Assembly (NCBI GenBank): GCA_032821775.1
Contig: JAVLRN010000006.1
Span: forward strand, 3,224,001 to 3,288,000
Reading direction: 5' to 3'
Source of the DNA: Sanguinoderma infundibulare
Taxonomy: Eukaryota > Basidiomycota > Agaricomycetes > Polyporales > Polyporaceae
Length of the DNA: 64,000 nt
Shown here: positions 24,606-36,010 of the stretch, piece after piece
Layout: each line of letters starts with the position of its first letter
Position numbering within the stretch: the first letter of the stretch is position 1
Translations under genes and position numbers: made by a program
Notes under the pieces: generated by a model
Told to the model about the DNA's origin: nothing
The model's database searches: none
Seen by the model: only the letters and a program-made list of their open reading frames with translations

Positions 24606-24684
24606 TGAGTCGACCCAGATTCGAACTGGAGACATTCTGTGTGTTAGACAGATGCGACAACCAACCAAGTATGGTATACGACCC
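24606..24684 (-). tRNA. tRNA-Val(AAC)-like, possibly degenerate
   Basis: On the minus strand the anticodon arm TCTGT-CTAACAC-ACAGA is perfect and gives anticodon AAC (Val). The T arm TCCAG-TTCGAAT-CTGGG pairs with one wobble. The acceptor arm GGGTCGT against TCGACTC pairs at six of seven positions including a G-T. The D arm is irregular (ACCA/TGGT with extra bases), so this may be a pseudo-tRNA. No CCA is encoded, as expected for a eukaryote. Confidence 0.45.
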
Positions 24685-25032
24685 TCATGGTGTATTCCAC
24701 CCTGTGCGAGTGTTATGCCAAGTCCGACTTGCCGCACCGTCCGTTCACGAAACATCGAACGAGCCAGTGGAGTGACTGGTGATAGGCGATATCCATATGC
24801 ATGTCCTCGGAGTTCCTGCGAAACCCGGCAATGGATGATTAAGTACCAGACGTTCACCGTTGTCCTTGTCCAGGCTACTGGGGAACCGTCACGGAGCAGA
24901 ATACAGTGTCATTCACCGGTAACAAATACATTAACACGACGGTATTGGCACCGTGTGCTCACCTACATGGTCAACTTGGTACGAGGACGAATCTTAGGCG
25001 ATGAGGCCGCTAAGCGAAGAATCCTTGCCAAC
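24685..25032. other. Intergenic
   Basis: Nothing recognised between the tRNA-like sequence and the stop of the FAD monooxygenase. Confidence 0.4.
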
Positions 25033-26259
25033 TCACCCCTCGCGCTTACCGCCCTGAGTAGCCAGCTCCCGGAACCGTGCGATGGCAGCCTGTGGAGTGT
25101 TAGGGCCGACGAACTCGCGCAAGTTCCCGTCCGCCATCTCCGCCAAGCGGCCCGCCATCGCGCACATCTGCTCCTCGAACGCCGCGACGGCCCCCGCGAC
25201 TTCAGCCGCGTCTTCAAATTTGCCCTGATCCGTGAGCTGCGCGAGCGCAAGCCCGAGCTCGAGCCCGTCGAGCAGCGCGAGGTTAGCGCCCGCGCCCGCA
25301 AACGAGCTCATGAGGTGCGCGGCGTCGCCGATGAGCGTCACGCCCGGGACGTACGTCCAGGTGTGCCCGACGGGGAGAATGTACACGGGGTGGTGGTAGA
25401 TCGTGCTCTCGTCGGCATAGTCGATGAGGTTGAGCATCCACGGTGCCCAACCGGCGAAGTGGTTCTTGAGCGCCGCTTTGGCCTCGGCGGGGGCGGAGGG
25501 CACAGTCTCGCGGAAGAAGAGGAGCGTGCGGAGGCGGCCGTCGCGGTTCACGCGCGCGCCGAGCATGCGCGAGTTCTGCATCGCCAGCACCGTCCCCTGG
25601 CCGACGGTCGCGATCGTGTCTGCGAGTTCAGGGAGCTTCGTCGTCTCTGGCGCGAGGGAGATCTCGACGCAATTAACACCGGTGAAGGCTGGAGTGGCAG
25701 GGGAGACGAGGGGGCGGACGCGCGAGTTTGCGCCGTCGGCGCCGACGAGGAAGTCGCAGATGGTTACAAACCCGTTCGCGAAGGTCAGTTCGTGCTGACC
25801 GCGGCCAAGCGAGCATGCGGAGGACAGGGTGTGGTCCCACTTGATGAGATGGGGAGGGATTGCGTCGAGGAGGATCTTGCGGAGGACGGTGCGGTCGATC
25901 TCGGGCCGAAGGTCCTCAGGACGCTCCGGCGGCGGGGGACCTTGGTGGCCCTCACCGCCGCGGGAAAGATGGAGTGTACCAGTGCCGTCGTAGATCTTCC
26001 TGCCTCCTCGCGGACCAGAGTCCTTGTCGGAGTTCTTGTCGAACTCTTCCTGGAGGCCGTTCTCGCGGAGGGCGCGCTGCCCGCTCGTCCACCCAAGATC
26101 GAGATTGGCACCGACGTGGGCGCGGGCGTCGAAGCTCGTGTCGCGCTCGTAGAGTGTCGCTGACACACCGCGGCGATGAAGAGTCAGGAGGAGCGCAAGC
26201 CCACCGAGGCCGCCACCGATGATGGCGATGCGGCGTTGAGTCGATGTCGCAGAAGACAT
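25033..26259 (-). CDS. FAD-dependent monooxygenase, TetX-like group (copy 1)
   Basis: Intronless frame of 408 residues, the typical length for a group A flavin monooxygenase. The N-terminal dinucleotide fold reads IAIIGGGLGGLALLLTLHRR (GxGxxG at 15-20) followed by YERD at 37-40, whose Glu binds the FAD ribose. The mid-chain GADGANSRVRP motif and the C-terminal GVTLIGDAAHLM...GAGANLALLDG motif (flavin phosphate binding) are present. The LDL..SGQRAL and PEIDRTVLRKIL segments resemble the TetX branch of aromatic-ring and polyketide hydroxylases, so an NAD(P)H-dependent hydroxylation of an aromatic substrate is likely; the actual substrate is unknown. Cytosolic, no signal peptide. A close paralogue lies at 30.2-31.4 kb and a relic at 41.5 kb. 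Confidence 0.9.
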   Translation of the reverse strand: MSSATSTQRRIAIIGGGLGGLALLLTLHRRGVSATLYERDTSFDARAHVGANLDLGWTSGQRALRENGLQEEFDKNSDKDSGPRGGRKIYDGTGTLHLSRGGEGHQGPPPPERPEDLRPEIDRTVLRKILLDAIPPHLIKWDHTLSSACSLGRGQHELTFANGFVTICDFLVGADGANSRVRPLVSPATPAFTGVNCVEISLAPETTKLPELADTIATVGQGTVLAMQNSRMLGARVNRDGRLRTLLFFRETVPSAPAEAKAALKNHFAGWAPWMLNLIDYADESTIYHHPVYILPVGHTWTYVPGVTLIGDAAHLMSSFAGAGANLALLDGLELGLALAQLTDQGKFEDAAEVAGAVAAFEEQMCAMAGRLAEMADGNLREFVGPNTPQAAIARFRELATQGGKREG

Positions 26260-27284
26260 GGCTGTTCACTAAATGAGATCTGCGAAAGGGGATGAATGCG
26301 TCGAATGGCTTACTTGGCAAGAACTGGGAGCTCGTTGCAGCTCGTCGAATATATATGTGCTCGCGACCTGGCGAAAGTCTACGCAAGTGCTAACCGACAA
26401 AGGTGCCGGCAGGATTCGTACGTTGCGGCGACGGAGTCACGGTGGTTGATGGTGGTAGACGAATTTGTATTTGCGGGTAGAAGCAGGTCGTGCGAATGCC
26501 GTAAGATAAGTTATGTATGATGCGGCGATGCCATGGTGATGGGCGACAGCTGATCAGTGAGTGACCTCTCGACTACCCAAGACTCTTACCCTGACTTTGG
26601 GGCCACCGAGAAAAGGTGCTGCCACGAGAGTCTTGTAAGTCCTAGCCCTAGAGTTAGCGAGAAACGCTCGCAAGAGCATACCGAGATATCTTGCGTCAGC
26701 GCAGGCCAGAGGAGGGAAAGGCCTTCTTGCAAGACATTGTTCCAGTTCAAGTACGAGCCGCGGGCTCAACGTTAAGGTCATTTCAATTTTCGGAGTCCAG
26801 CGGTATCGGAGTTTCAACCTCTGGCTCAGTGAGGGCCAAAGCTTTCTTTCTCCGATTGTGCTCCCCTGTCTCCGTTTGGTTCTCCGCTGATGCGTTCCAA
26901 AGTGGTTCGCATCCATCGAGAGACTCGGCGGAGTCACTCGTAATTCGGAAACATAGGCCTTAAGGGTTAACTGCAGGTAATGAGGAAGATTTTTGTTCGA
27001 ATCCGTACAAGGCTCATGAACAACTTTAGAACTTTAATCGTTAAAGTGAGCTGCCACTAGTATTTGAACGCTGTCGACACCCATCACCTTCCACTGCTCT
27101 CTCCCTGGCCCCTGCTTCGCATCGGACACACATCTCATTATCCCCCTTCTGAGCCTGAACTGCTTCATTTGGTTTCCGGAAAGGCTTTTTATCGCAACCA
27201 CACGCCCGGCGCGCCAACCGGTTTCCACGCCACTTCAACCACCGCAGACAAAGGATACCTCCCCTTGGACACGGCTGTTGTACG
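26260..27284. other. Divergent intergenic region
   Basis: Separates the head of FAD monooxygenase copy 1 from the head of FunK1 B. No further gene is seen. Confidence 0.5.
26348..26355 (-). promoter_or_regulatory. TATA-like element of FAD monooxygenase copy 1
   Basis: An ATATATAT-type string on the minus strand, about 90 bases upstream of the start codon at 26259. Assigned by position and composition only. Confidence 0.4.
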
Positions 27285-29551
27285 ATGGAAAACAGATTGC
27301 ACCAAGTATCTCTTGATTTAATGTTCAGCGAATATCTCAATGCCGGAGGTCTGCCTACAGATCAAGCGCTAGACGCGTTCCACTACGACCCAGAAATCAA
27401 AGCGGTGGCTGGAGGAGCCGAGATAGGGCGCAAGCTCGTAAGTGTGTTTAACATCCTAGCATCTCTAAATTGATATGATGTTTTCCAGTGCGCGATGGGC
27501 CAGTCCGTGGCCGAGCTCGCTGGCAACACTGTCCTTTTTCAAGACATTTCCGCTCGTTCACATATGAACTGCGGCTGCAACGATGCATCTGGTGACAAAG
27601 AGCGCGACTTTGACTCTGAGGAAGATGACAACTTCCGAGAACGTACGGCCGCCAGCGTCGCTATGTATCGCAACAGTGAGCGCACACGGAAGATACTCGT
27701 TGTATTTCTCCAGGCGGAAACCGACCGCCGCCGCCGTGCCTTCGGATTCAACAATCACAACCAGCTGGGCCATGATTCCGACGACGAAAGCACCGATTTT
27801 GATGATTCCGATGACCCTCTTGACGCGCTCCTTGGCTACGTCTCCCAAATCTTTGGCCACCAACACCGCACCCACCTGTTCGCTGTCTATGCCCTCCGAG
27901 ACCAGGCTCGCATCATGCTCATCGATCGCTCTGGTATTGTCGTCTCCGAGCCGTTCAAGTACGGCACGCGCGACTACCCGACGCTCCACGTCTTCTTCTG
28001 GAAGATCGCGAGCATGACGGACAAGGAGCTCGGGTTTGACGAGAGCGTGAGCCTCGCAACTGATGCTGACGTGGAAGCCATGCGCGAGTACGCTGCCACC
28101 GCACCCACTGAATACTTGCGTACACAGGCATACAACGCGCTATCCTGGGACCCGAACACGCGGGAGGGCCAGCAGCTCAAGTCGCTCGAATGGCCTATGT
28201 ACAAGCTCGCGGTCGGCGACAAGACCGTCTTCACTGGCCGCCCGACGTTCGCAAGTGGTTCATTGTTCGGCCGGTGTACGCGGGCATATGTCGCGTTTGA
28301 GAAGGTTGAAGAGGGTAGCAAGACGTCGTGGCGCCTCAGGTTGCTCAAGGACTCATGGCGGAGGAAGGACGCCAAGGGTCGAATTCGTTCAGAGCACGAG
28401 GTCTACGAACGGCTACGTGGCAACGGCGTGCGGGACTACGTCTTGACCTGTCTCGCTGCCGGAGACGTGCTCGATGCGGATGGGTCACCTCAGCTCACCA
28501 GGCTTCACGACATCGTGGGACGCAAGCGCTATCCCGGTTGTCACTATCGGATCCTGCTCGAGGAAGTGTGCCGGCCGCTCACTGACTTCGAAGACTTCCG
28601 GGAGCTGTCGGCGATCCTCAGGAATGCCTTGCAGGGTGTATATTCCTTTTCAAGTCTTTCACGGTGCTCGTACTGATTACTGCATTTCAGGTCACAAAGA
28701 CGCGTGGGAGAAGGCCGGTGTTCTTCATCGGGACGTCAGCTTCAACAACATCCTCATACACGAGTTCAAGGATGAGCACGGGATAATCGTGCGAAAGGGC
28801 ATCCTCAGCGACTGGGACCTCTCGAAGTACAAGGAGGATATGGAAACTGGCACCGAGCCCAGGGAACCCGATCACACTGTGCGTCATATTCATTTCATTT
28901 TTCTGTAGCACGAGACTAATCGACGAGCATCAGGGAACGTGGCTTTTCCGCTCGGCAGTGCTCGGAAGATATCCCACCAAGCCTTACGAGCTCTCGGACG
29001 ACATCGAATCATTTGCCCATGTCTACACCTACTCGGTATTGCGCTTCCACTACACCGCAGAGACAGAGGACTTGGAAAAAGTCTTCGGCATCCACTTCGA
29101 TTGGCATGTCGTCCGTGCGGATGGTGCCCATGTTGCAGGCCGCCAGAAGTTCGACAACATGGCCTCGAACAAACCCTTCATCCACGTCACGGACAATCCC
29201 ACCCTCCAATACGCATTGGAAGAGCTCACCGACCTTTGCTCTCGGCACTATGCTACTATCAACGAGAAAGAGTACGATCGGAAGTACAATCTTCTGCGAG
29301 AGAGGCCAGCTACCGCTGAAGACGCTGCCCGCGCCGTAGCGAGGCCGCAGAGGCGCCAGCGGAACATCATGCTTCAAGTCCGGACCCTCGAAGATCACAG
29401 CGAGCTGCTCACGCTATTTGAAGACCTGAGCAACACTGGGATTTGGCCAAAGCCTGACCTGAGGAAGAGCGAGGACCTCTTCAAGATGGTCGGGCTCGCC
29501 CCTCGCAAGAACAACCATTTCTCCTCCTCCGAGTCGATGCAATGCACCTGA
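27285..29551 (+). CDS. FunK1 fungal-type protein kinase, copy B
   Basis: Four exons: 27285-27437, 27489-28635, 28691-28878, 28934-29551, giving 701 residues with the same intron positions as copy A. The first intron contains an in-frame stop here, which proves the intron for the family. Catalytic loop HRD at 446-448 within [15 protein letters not shown] at 474-476. It differs from copy A mainly in the N-terminal third: a shorter acidic insert and loss of the segment between the RTRKI stretch and VVFLQAE. It lies between two FAD monooxygenase genes: head-to-head with copy 1 and tail-to-tail with copy 2. The 3' flank is shared with copy A, so the duplication extended past the stop. Role and substrate unknown. 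Confidence 0.9.
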
Positions 29552-30161
29552 TCAGACGCTGAGCACCGAAGGGGAAGCATAGCTTAAGGGGAAGGAGAGG
29601 TCTGTTCTTCTGCTCTCAGATCCGGAGCGCTTGACAGACGGCTGCACGCAATGTACTTCGTTGTACCCTTTCTAATGTGATCTGACGGCGCATTTTTTCT
29701 GTCATGGGCCCTTAGCCCGTGTAAACCGGCGCCCGATAAAGTCCTCAGGCCAATGCGCACGCGCCCTGCTCAGCGCCACCAACGTAGCCGTCCTCCCGCC
29801 ATCGAATGGATGCTCCTCCCAAGACCGCTTGACTTCGTCATAATTGACGACCTCCGCCGGCCGCAGCCATGCACCGTCGCCGTCGCCGTTTCCGGGCGCG
29901 AGGCGCGTCGGCACATGAGTTCAAAAGTGTAGTATATTTCATGGCTTGTTAACACTGACAAGTATAACTTAAAACAAAAAAGGGCAAGCAGACGCGATTG
30001 AGACTGTACTTACCTATATAGATTCCTGACCCCAGCAGCAACAAGAAATACTTACCTATATCTGACGTGTACACTGACACCACCTCACCTATCCTATTCC
30101 CTACCCTACTTCTACCTACTTACTAGAACCATAATACCTCAACAGCCGGGCCAAAAGCCGC
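29552..30161. other. Tail-to-tail intergenic region
   Basis: The first 160 bases or so match the FunK1 A 3' flank. The rest (29.7-30.16 kb) holds no supported gene; short repeated strings TACCTATAT and CTACCTACTTACTAG occur at 30011-30125. Confidence 0.5.
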
Positions 30162-31409
30162 TCACCCCTCGCGCGGGCCCGCAGCCGCCATCTCCTGGAA
30201 CCGCGCAATCGCTGCCTGCGGCGTGCCAGGCCCGACAAACCTGTGCAGGTTCACATTCGCTTTGTCGGCCACCCGCCCCGCCATCGCGCACATCTCCTCC
30301 TCGAACACCGCCACGGCCTTCTCGACCTCCGCCGCATTCCCCAGCTGGCCCTTCTCCTTCAGCTCCGCGAGCGCCAGCCCGAGCTGCAGCCCGTCGAGCA
30401 GTGCGAGGTTCACGCCTGCGCCCGCGAACGGGCTCATGAGATGCGCGGCATCGCCGATGAGCGTCACACCGCGGACGTGCGTCCAGGTGTGGCCGACGGG
30501 AAGGATGTTCATCGCGCGGGGGTAGATCGCGCTCTCGTCGGCGTGCTCGATGAGGTTCAGCATCCACTGCGGCCAGCCGGTGAAGCGGCTCTTGAGCTCC
30601 GCCTTGGCCGTGGCGGGCTCGGAGGACAAGGCCCAGGACGCGTCGGACTCGCGGAGGAAGACATACGTGCGGATGCGGCCGTCGCCGTTGAGCTGCGCGC
30701 CGAGGAAGCGCGAATCCTGCATGGCCATCATGGTGCCCTTGCCAACGTTCTTGACCGTCTCCGCGAGTTCGGGGAGGGTCGTCGTCTCGGGGGCGAGAGA
30801 GACCTCGGCACCGTTGATGCCGGTGTAGGTCGGGATCGCGGAGGAAAGGAGAGGTCGGACGCGCGAGTTTGCGCTGTCCGCGCCGACGAGGAAGTGGCAG
30901 GTGGTGGTAGAGCCGTCTGCGAACGTCAGCTCGTGCTGGCCGTTGCCAAGGGCACGCACAGAGGACAGGGCGTGGCCCCACTTGATGAGATTCGGAGGGA
31001 CGGCGTTTCGGAGGATCTTGCGGAGCACGGTGCGGTCGATCTCGGGGCGGACGTCCTCAGGCCCCTGCGGCGGCGGCGGACCTTGGTGGCCTTCGGGCCT
31101 CCCAGTGCCCTCAATGCCGTGGTGAAGATAGAGCTTACCGGCACCGTCGTAGATCTTCATCTCTTCCCCCTCTGGACGAGAGTTCTTGTCGAACTCTTCC
31201 TGGAGGCCGTTCTCGCGGAGGGCGCGCTGCCCGCTCTTCCAGCCGAGGTCGAGGCTGCCACCGAGGTGGGCGCGAGCGTTGAAGCCGCTGTCACGTTCAT
31301 ACAGCGTAGCCGGGACACCGCGGCGGTGGAGGGTCAGGAGGAGCGCAAGGCCACCAAGTCCGCCACCGACGATGGCGATGTGAGGTTGAGTGGAGGAATC
31401 GGAAGACAT
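30162..31409 (-). CDS. FAD-dependent monooxygenase, TetX-like group (copy 2)
   Basis: Intronless frame of 415 residues from the ATG at 31409. Thirty further in-frame codons lie upstream, but the dinucleotide fold IAIVGGGLGGLALLLTLHRR starts ten residues after this Met, matching copy 1. Motifs: GxGxxG, YERD, GADSANSRVRP (a Ser replaces the Gly of copy 1) and VTLIGDAAHLMSPFAGAGVN. It differs from copy 1 by scattered substitutions and small in-frame insertions (for example DASWALSSEPAT), so both probably encode active group A flavin monooxygenases with related substrates. The relic at 41.5 kb is closer to this copy (HLGGSLDLGW, GAGKLYL.HGIE). Confidence 0.9.
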   Translation of the reverse strand: MSSDSSTQPHIAIVGGGLGGLALLLTLHRRGVPATLYERDSGFNARAHLGGSLDLGWKSGQRALRENGLQEEFDKNSRPEGEEMKIYDGAGKLYLHHGIEGTGRPEGHQGPPPPQGPEDVRPEIDRTVLRKILRNAVPPNLIKWGHALSSVRALGNGQHELTFADGSTTTCHFLVGADSANSRVRPLLSSAIPTYTGINGAEVSLAPETTTLPELAETVKNVGKGTMMAMQDSRFLGAQLNGDGRIRTYVFLRESDASWALSSEPATAKAELKSRFTGWPQWMLNLIEHADESAIYPRAMNILPVGHTWTHVRGVTLIGDAAHLMSPFAGAGVNLALLDGLQLGLALAELKEKGQLGNAAEVEKAVAVFEEEMCAMAGRVADKANVNLHRFVGPGTPQAAIARFQEMAAAGPREG

Positions 31410-33448
31410 GATTCTGAAGAGAAGTTGAATGTGATGTGATGTGTGAAACGGGTTGGATGTGTTCGATGGAAGAGAAGGATTCGAGTGCTTACCAGCCAAG
31501 AACCAGGATGTTGCTGACCTCGAGCTGACGTTGACTCCTTATATACGTTGCCCCGGGCAGGAGACGTTGGTCACAGATGAGGTCTAGAAAGAGCGCGACC
31601 AGAGTCCCCGACGCCGCTGTCGGCGCATCGCCAGCCGCACCAGCACTGTGACTCAAAAACGGTCATCTGCAGCGCCTCGCTGCGACTTTGTCAGTTGCAC
31701 CGCCTGCTTCTCATGGACAATTTGTCATTCTTGTGGACAATCTGCCGGGGTTGGTACAGGCCGTGTGAAGCCGGCAGAATGCGTATGTCGCGGCGAAGCC
31801 ATGGGGCATGATGGTAGCAGAATCAGTCGATAGGCGCCTTTCCTTGCCTCGACCTGCACCGCAAATCTGTCAAAATGGTTAGCCTGGAGCGCGGTCTGCC
31901 GCCGGGTGAAATACTTGAGGTGGTACATACGAGATGCGATAGTAAGCGTTCCTGGTGAACTTGGCTCGCACAACTGGAGTCGAGAAAAAGCAGTGACACA
32001 GGCAACGGTATAATCCTGAAGCCAAGACGGGAGCCGCCACGACAGCATAAAACACGCATTGCGAAGGAACAAGACAGATAGCAGCAATTACACTGAATGC
32101 TACAACACACTCCAGTAAGTCGCACAAAAATGCGGACCAAGTCGTGGACTCACGCGGAGAAGACTCGAGGTGGTGGTGGTCGTTCAAGGCATGCCTCTTT
32201 GGCGCTTCCGCGTCCCATCAGGTCCCATCTACCGATCCCGGTCCGGGACGTTCCGATCTCGCACGAAGATAATCCACGTCTCGACCTTCGCGAGCTTTTC
32301 TCGAGCTCTTGATTCCTGACCATACCTGCGCAGACCAGCAAATCAAAGTATGATCTGAATTACTTGAAATCCATGTTTGCTATCGTTCGCGAGGAAAGCG
32401 CCAACGCCATGACCGCAGAAGGTACGTGCCAACACGTTCGTTCTTCGCTCACACGGAGTATCGTTGCGACCACATAGTTCACCAACCCATTGGCTCTGTG
32501 ACGGCCATTCACCAGATATGAGAGCAGCTTTCCTATATGGAATGCGCTTCTTGAGCACCAGATGAAGCACATTGGTTTGTGTCCCTTTCCGCGGACTTTT
32601 TTGAGCAGGACTAGTGGCAGGCAATCCTCTTGATCGCACGCCTCTCCATATCGCGTCACCTCAGATTCCTTTCCTATACAGCGTGAGTGATTCGTGTCTC
32701 ACAAAGACTGTCACTGAAACTGTGCCGCAGCCGTAGTACCTAATAATGATGCCCTTCAAGAGTGGGTGGCATTCAACGTGGGCCGATAACAGCGCAGTCC
32801 CGGGGGCATCCCACGCCAAATTCCTCCCTTCGACATCTGGAAGATATCACTCGTCAGGCTCTCCTTTTGCTTTGGCAATCACGAGAGGTTTCTAGCCAAC
32901 GCCACGCTCAGGTTGGCCGGAGTCTGCGGGACAGTGGCGGCGGTTCAACTGAAATTTGGCTTATCAGTAGGCGTCCTTGGCACCTGGCAACAATCTCCAG
33001 CGCGTTAGTTGCTGTTCTATCCCTGAACTCAATCCTATACCCTGACAACTGACCTGTTCCCATGTTGTCGCGATTCAACCAGGTTCCTGTCTCGCGAATT
33101 TTTAGGACGTGAGTATCCATCTGCACCTTGTTCGCATAAGCGCGACAGCTACCAAACGAGTCTCTAGGTTTCAGGTCCATCGAAGTATCCTGCACGATGA
33201 AGTCCATATCAGCGGCTGGGCTACAAGGTTCGCTTATCATCAGAGCCGGAGTAGATTGCGGCGTCATGTTATCAAGCGGGGGCAATGAAGGTTAGCAATC
33301 CTCAGAGCGCCATTACTGCGATCTGCTGTCGAACTGAATGTAGATTGACACTTAGCGTATTTCAAAGGCCCGTTCATATGGATATGCTGAGAGCTCACCC
33401 TGCAGGCTTCGCTCTACACTAACCTCCGAACACTGGTGAATCGTACAT
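31410..33448. other. Region without a confident gene
   Basis: A minus-strand frame near 31879-32187 has a hydrophobic run (CVVAFSVIAAICLVPSQCVF) and could be part of a small membrane protein, but no reliable exon chain was found. A minus frame at 32908-33285 has no motif. Confidence 0.35.
31538..31545 (-). promoter_or_regulatory. TATA-like element of FAD monooxygenase copy 2
   Basis: TATATAAG on the minus strand, about 130 bases upstream of the start codon at 31409. Confidence 0.45.
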
Positions 33449-35018
33449 ATGGCCGACTCTGACAATACAGTATGGATTTCGGAGTTCAATGCACAGTGAG
33501 CACGTTCACCCTGGTCACATTGAGCTCTGCTGACCGACGATCATCCAAGGATTATTGCCAATGACGTTGGATTTGCTAATTTCGGTTCGTACACCCTGTC
33601 CCCGTTGTGTTGGTGCCCGTCGGCAGATTAATGCATGCACGTATAGCCCTCATAGTGTACGAATTTCTAATAACCTTCGGTGACGAAGTTAGGCTATTCT
33701 GGAGGAAGGACGTTACCGGGGCCTCCGTCTTATTCTTCCTGAACCGCTACGTTGTGCTGTTCTACAACCTGTCCCTCCTACGGTCGGGGTGGCCGTTTAA
33801 CGAATTTGTGAGTTTCACCGTGCTCCCAAAGTTTACCTTCGCTCACCGAGTACGCAGACGTGTGTCCCTCTTGTTCCCTATAACCGGGCTTCATTGTCCT
33901 GACTCCTCGACCATGGGAATAGTTGCGCTCAGTGGGCAAACGGAACGCGAGCGGTGGAAATTCTGTGCTACGTTCCTTGGGGCGGTACGCATGTTCTTAT
34001 CTGCTTCCCGTCCCTTTAGCTGACATGGATCACAGCGTTCTCGGCCCTACGCGTATTCGCTTTGACAAGAGGAAACTGGTTCCTTGGCGTAACGGTATTC
34101 CTGCTTTCCATGGTACCCGTTGGAATCAACTTTGTACGATAAATCTCTCCGCTCGCAGCTGTCCGTCGTGCTCATTCAATATGCAGGCTGACTATCATTG
34201 GTCGACCATCGAGATCGATCCTATTTGGGGCTGCATCCAAGCCAACTCCGAGTCTCCGGGTCTGTCTATTAGGTGAGCGGACACTCTGGCAGGCCCGTTA
34301 TGTACGAATTTGACTCATAAACGCACTGCAGATGTACGAAGTTTCCCGCGCCTTAAACCACAGCGCTTTGCTGACGTCCTCGCAGTCACCATCGTCAGCC
34401 GTGTCTCGCTCATTACAGCGGACGTGATTGTCATCGCCGTCACTTGGTTCTTCACGTACAAGACGGCAAAAATGGCGCGTGCGATAGATCATGAAAACCG
34501 CATGACGCTGTCGTATCTGCTCTTGAGAGATGGCTTGATATACTTCATGTGAGTGTAACCCACCTGCTTACTCGAATAGTGACGCTAATCGTGAATGCAC
34601 GTATAACAGCGTCATGTTGGCAATGAACGTGATGCACCTAGCATTCTCCACCAGCTCCGTAAGTTCCGCGCACGCTCCCCACTCCTCGGCTTCGAGTGAC
34701 CGTCTGGTCTTTCAGGTGCTCATCGACATCGGGGGCGGGAACATCAGCGAAATTATCCAGTTCATAGAACCGTTAGTCATACTCGTCTTCCCGTCTCCTC
34801 GCAGTCACAAGCCTTATGATAACATGTTGCGGGTTAGCATGAACGCGATCCTCGTGTGGCGGTTCATGCTGAACCTGCAAGACGCCAAACGACGCCAGAT
34901 GGAAGCGAGCACAGTCGTCGGGTCCCAACGTACCTGTATCTCTTCGATGTATTTTGATAGGATGGTCGGGTCCATTGGAGAGTCGCTGAGTACAAGTAAT
35001 CTGGAATTCGACGATTAG
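33449..35018 (+). CDS. DUF6533 membrane protein, copy 1
   Basis: Eleven exons: 33449-33495, 33551-33585, 33647-33807, 33933-33984, 34036-34133, 34187-34272, 34332-34333, 34386-34548, 34610-34658, 34716-34771, 34838-35018; phases agree and give 309 residues. The family signature ALIVYEFLITFGDEVRLFWR is in exon 3. Then come WANGTRAVEILCYVPWG, FSALRVFALTRGNWFLG, a second helix group VSLITADVIVIAVTWFF, RMTLSYLLLRDGLIYF and the C-terminal NAILVWRFMLNLQ, the usual order in these seven-helix Agaricomycete proteins of unknown function. Exon 7 is only two bases (AT); without it the downstream frame is lost and the conserved R-F-T-I-V-S-R sequence cannot be formed. Exon lengths match copy 2 exactly except for the last. 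Confidence 0.8.
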
Positions 35019-36010
35019 TTGAGCAGTATGCGGCGTTACTAGTAATGTATCCAAGTCTCAGATGAAATTGGATAAGATATAAGCATGTATACTAGAACTA
35101 CCTAACTCCACTCATACAGTGTTATGTCAATCCTGAGGTGAAGGAAGCAGGAAGGAACTGGTGCAGACCTGGCGAAGTAGGTTGTGGTGCAGCCTGAGTG
35201 GCAACGGGAATTGCCGCCGGCGGTCCTGGCGGTAAGCGCTTGTTGGGCTTTCAGACACCTGCTGGCTTGTTCTCCTCTGTCACACTAGATGGATAACCTT
35301 TGATGAGATTCTCTCTGTGCTTGGATGCTCGATTATTTATCAAGTCCTTCCCGATGGTCCTAGATCTAGCCTCGACGGGTCCTCAGTACATCAGTACGTC
35401 TGACACGTATCGCAACCGGGGATGTATATGTCCTGAACAGCATTGACAGTGGTCGACAGGTGGTCATGAATGTCATCATATGAATGCTACGTCGGCGAGA
35501 GGGTGAGTGTCGACTGTCTCTGCTGTCGAACCAGCGGCTGATACTGCAATCTCTAACTTGGTGTTCACAATCGGTACCCGTTTTGCAGGAAGATCGGGGT
35601 TGTTCATTGTACCCGTCCGCATTCACTCGGCAGACCGCAAAGTCCGGACATCATTCTGCACCGCCAGCGAAGCGCTTCTCCACAGAGATTGGCATGTGCC
35701 TGGGAACCTCGTCGATCCTGACGACAGGATGTGAAATCCACACTGTTATCCATCAATGTTCAACGTTCGGCCTGAGGAATCGCGTCAAAGCTGTACGTTG
35801 CGGCTCGGATCCGAAGGGGATCGACTTCGTCCGGATCGCGACTATCGCGCCACCTGGGGGTCAGTTGCCAGTGGAAGAAATCAAATTCTGCGATGACGTA
35901 CAGCGCTTCTGGACTCTTCATGTAGTCGGGGTTCGACGTGCGACCCTGGCCCCCACCCACACTCCCCCGTGTCTATCCTTTCCTACTCTCGCGAGAGTGA
36001 GGCACCCTAG
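35019..36010. other. Intergenic between tandem DUF6533 genes
   Basis: No supported gene; overlapping frames only. Confidence 0.4.

Noticed and set aside
30243..31439. Long plus-strand ORF of 398 codons
   Set aside because: Antisense of FAD monooxygenase copy 2 caused by GC-rich codon bias; no motifs. The 24652-26163 plus ORF is the same effect for copy 1.
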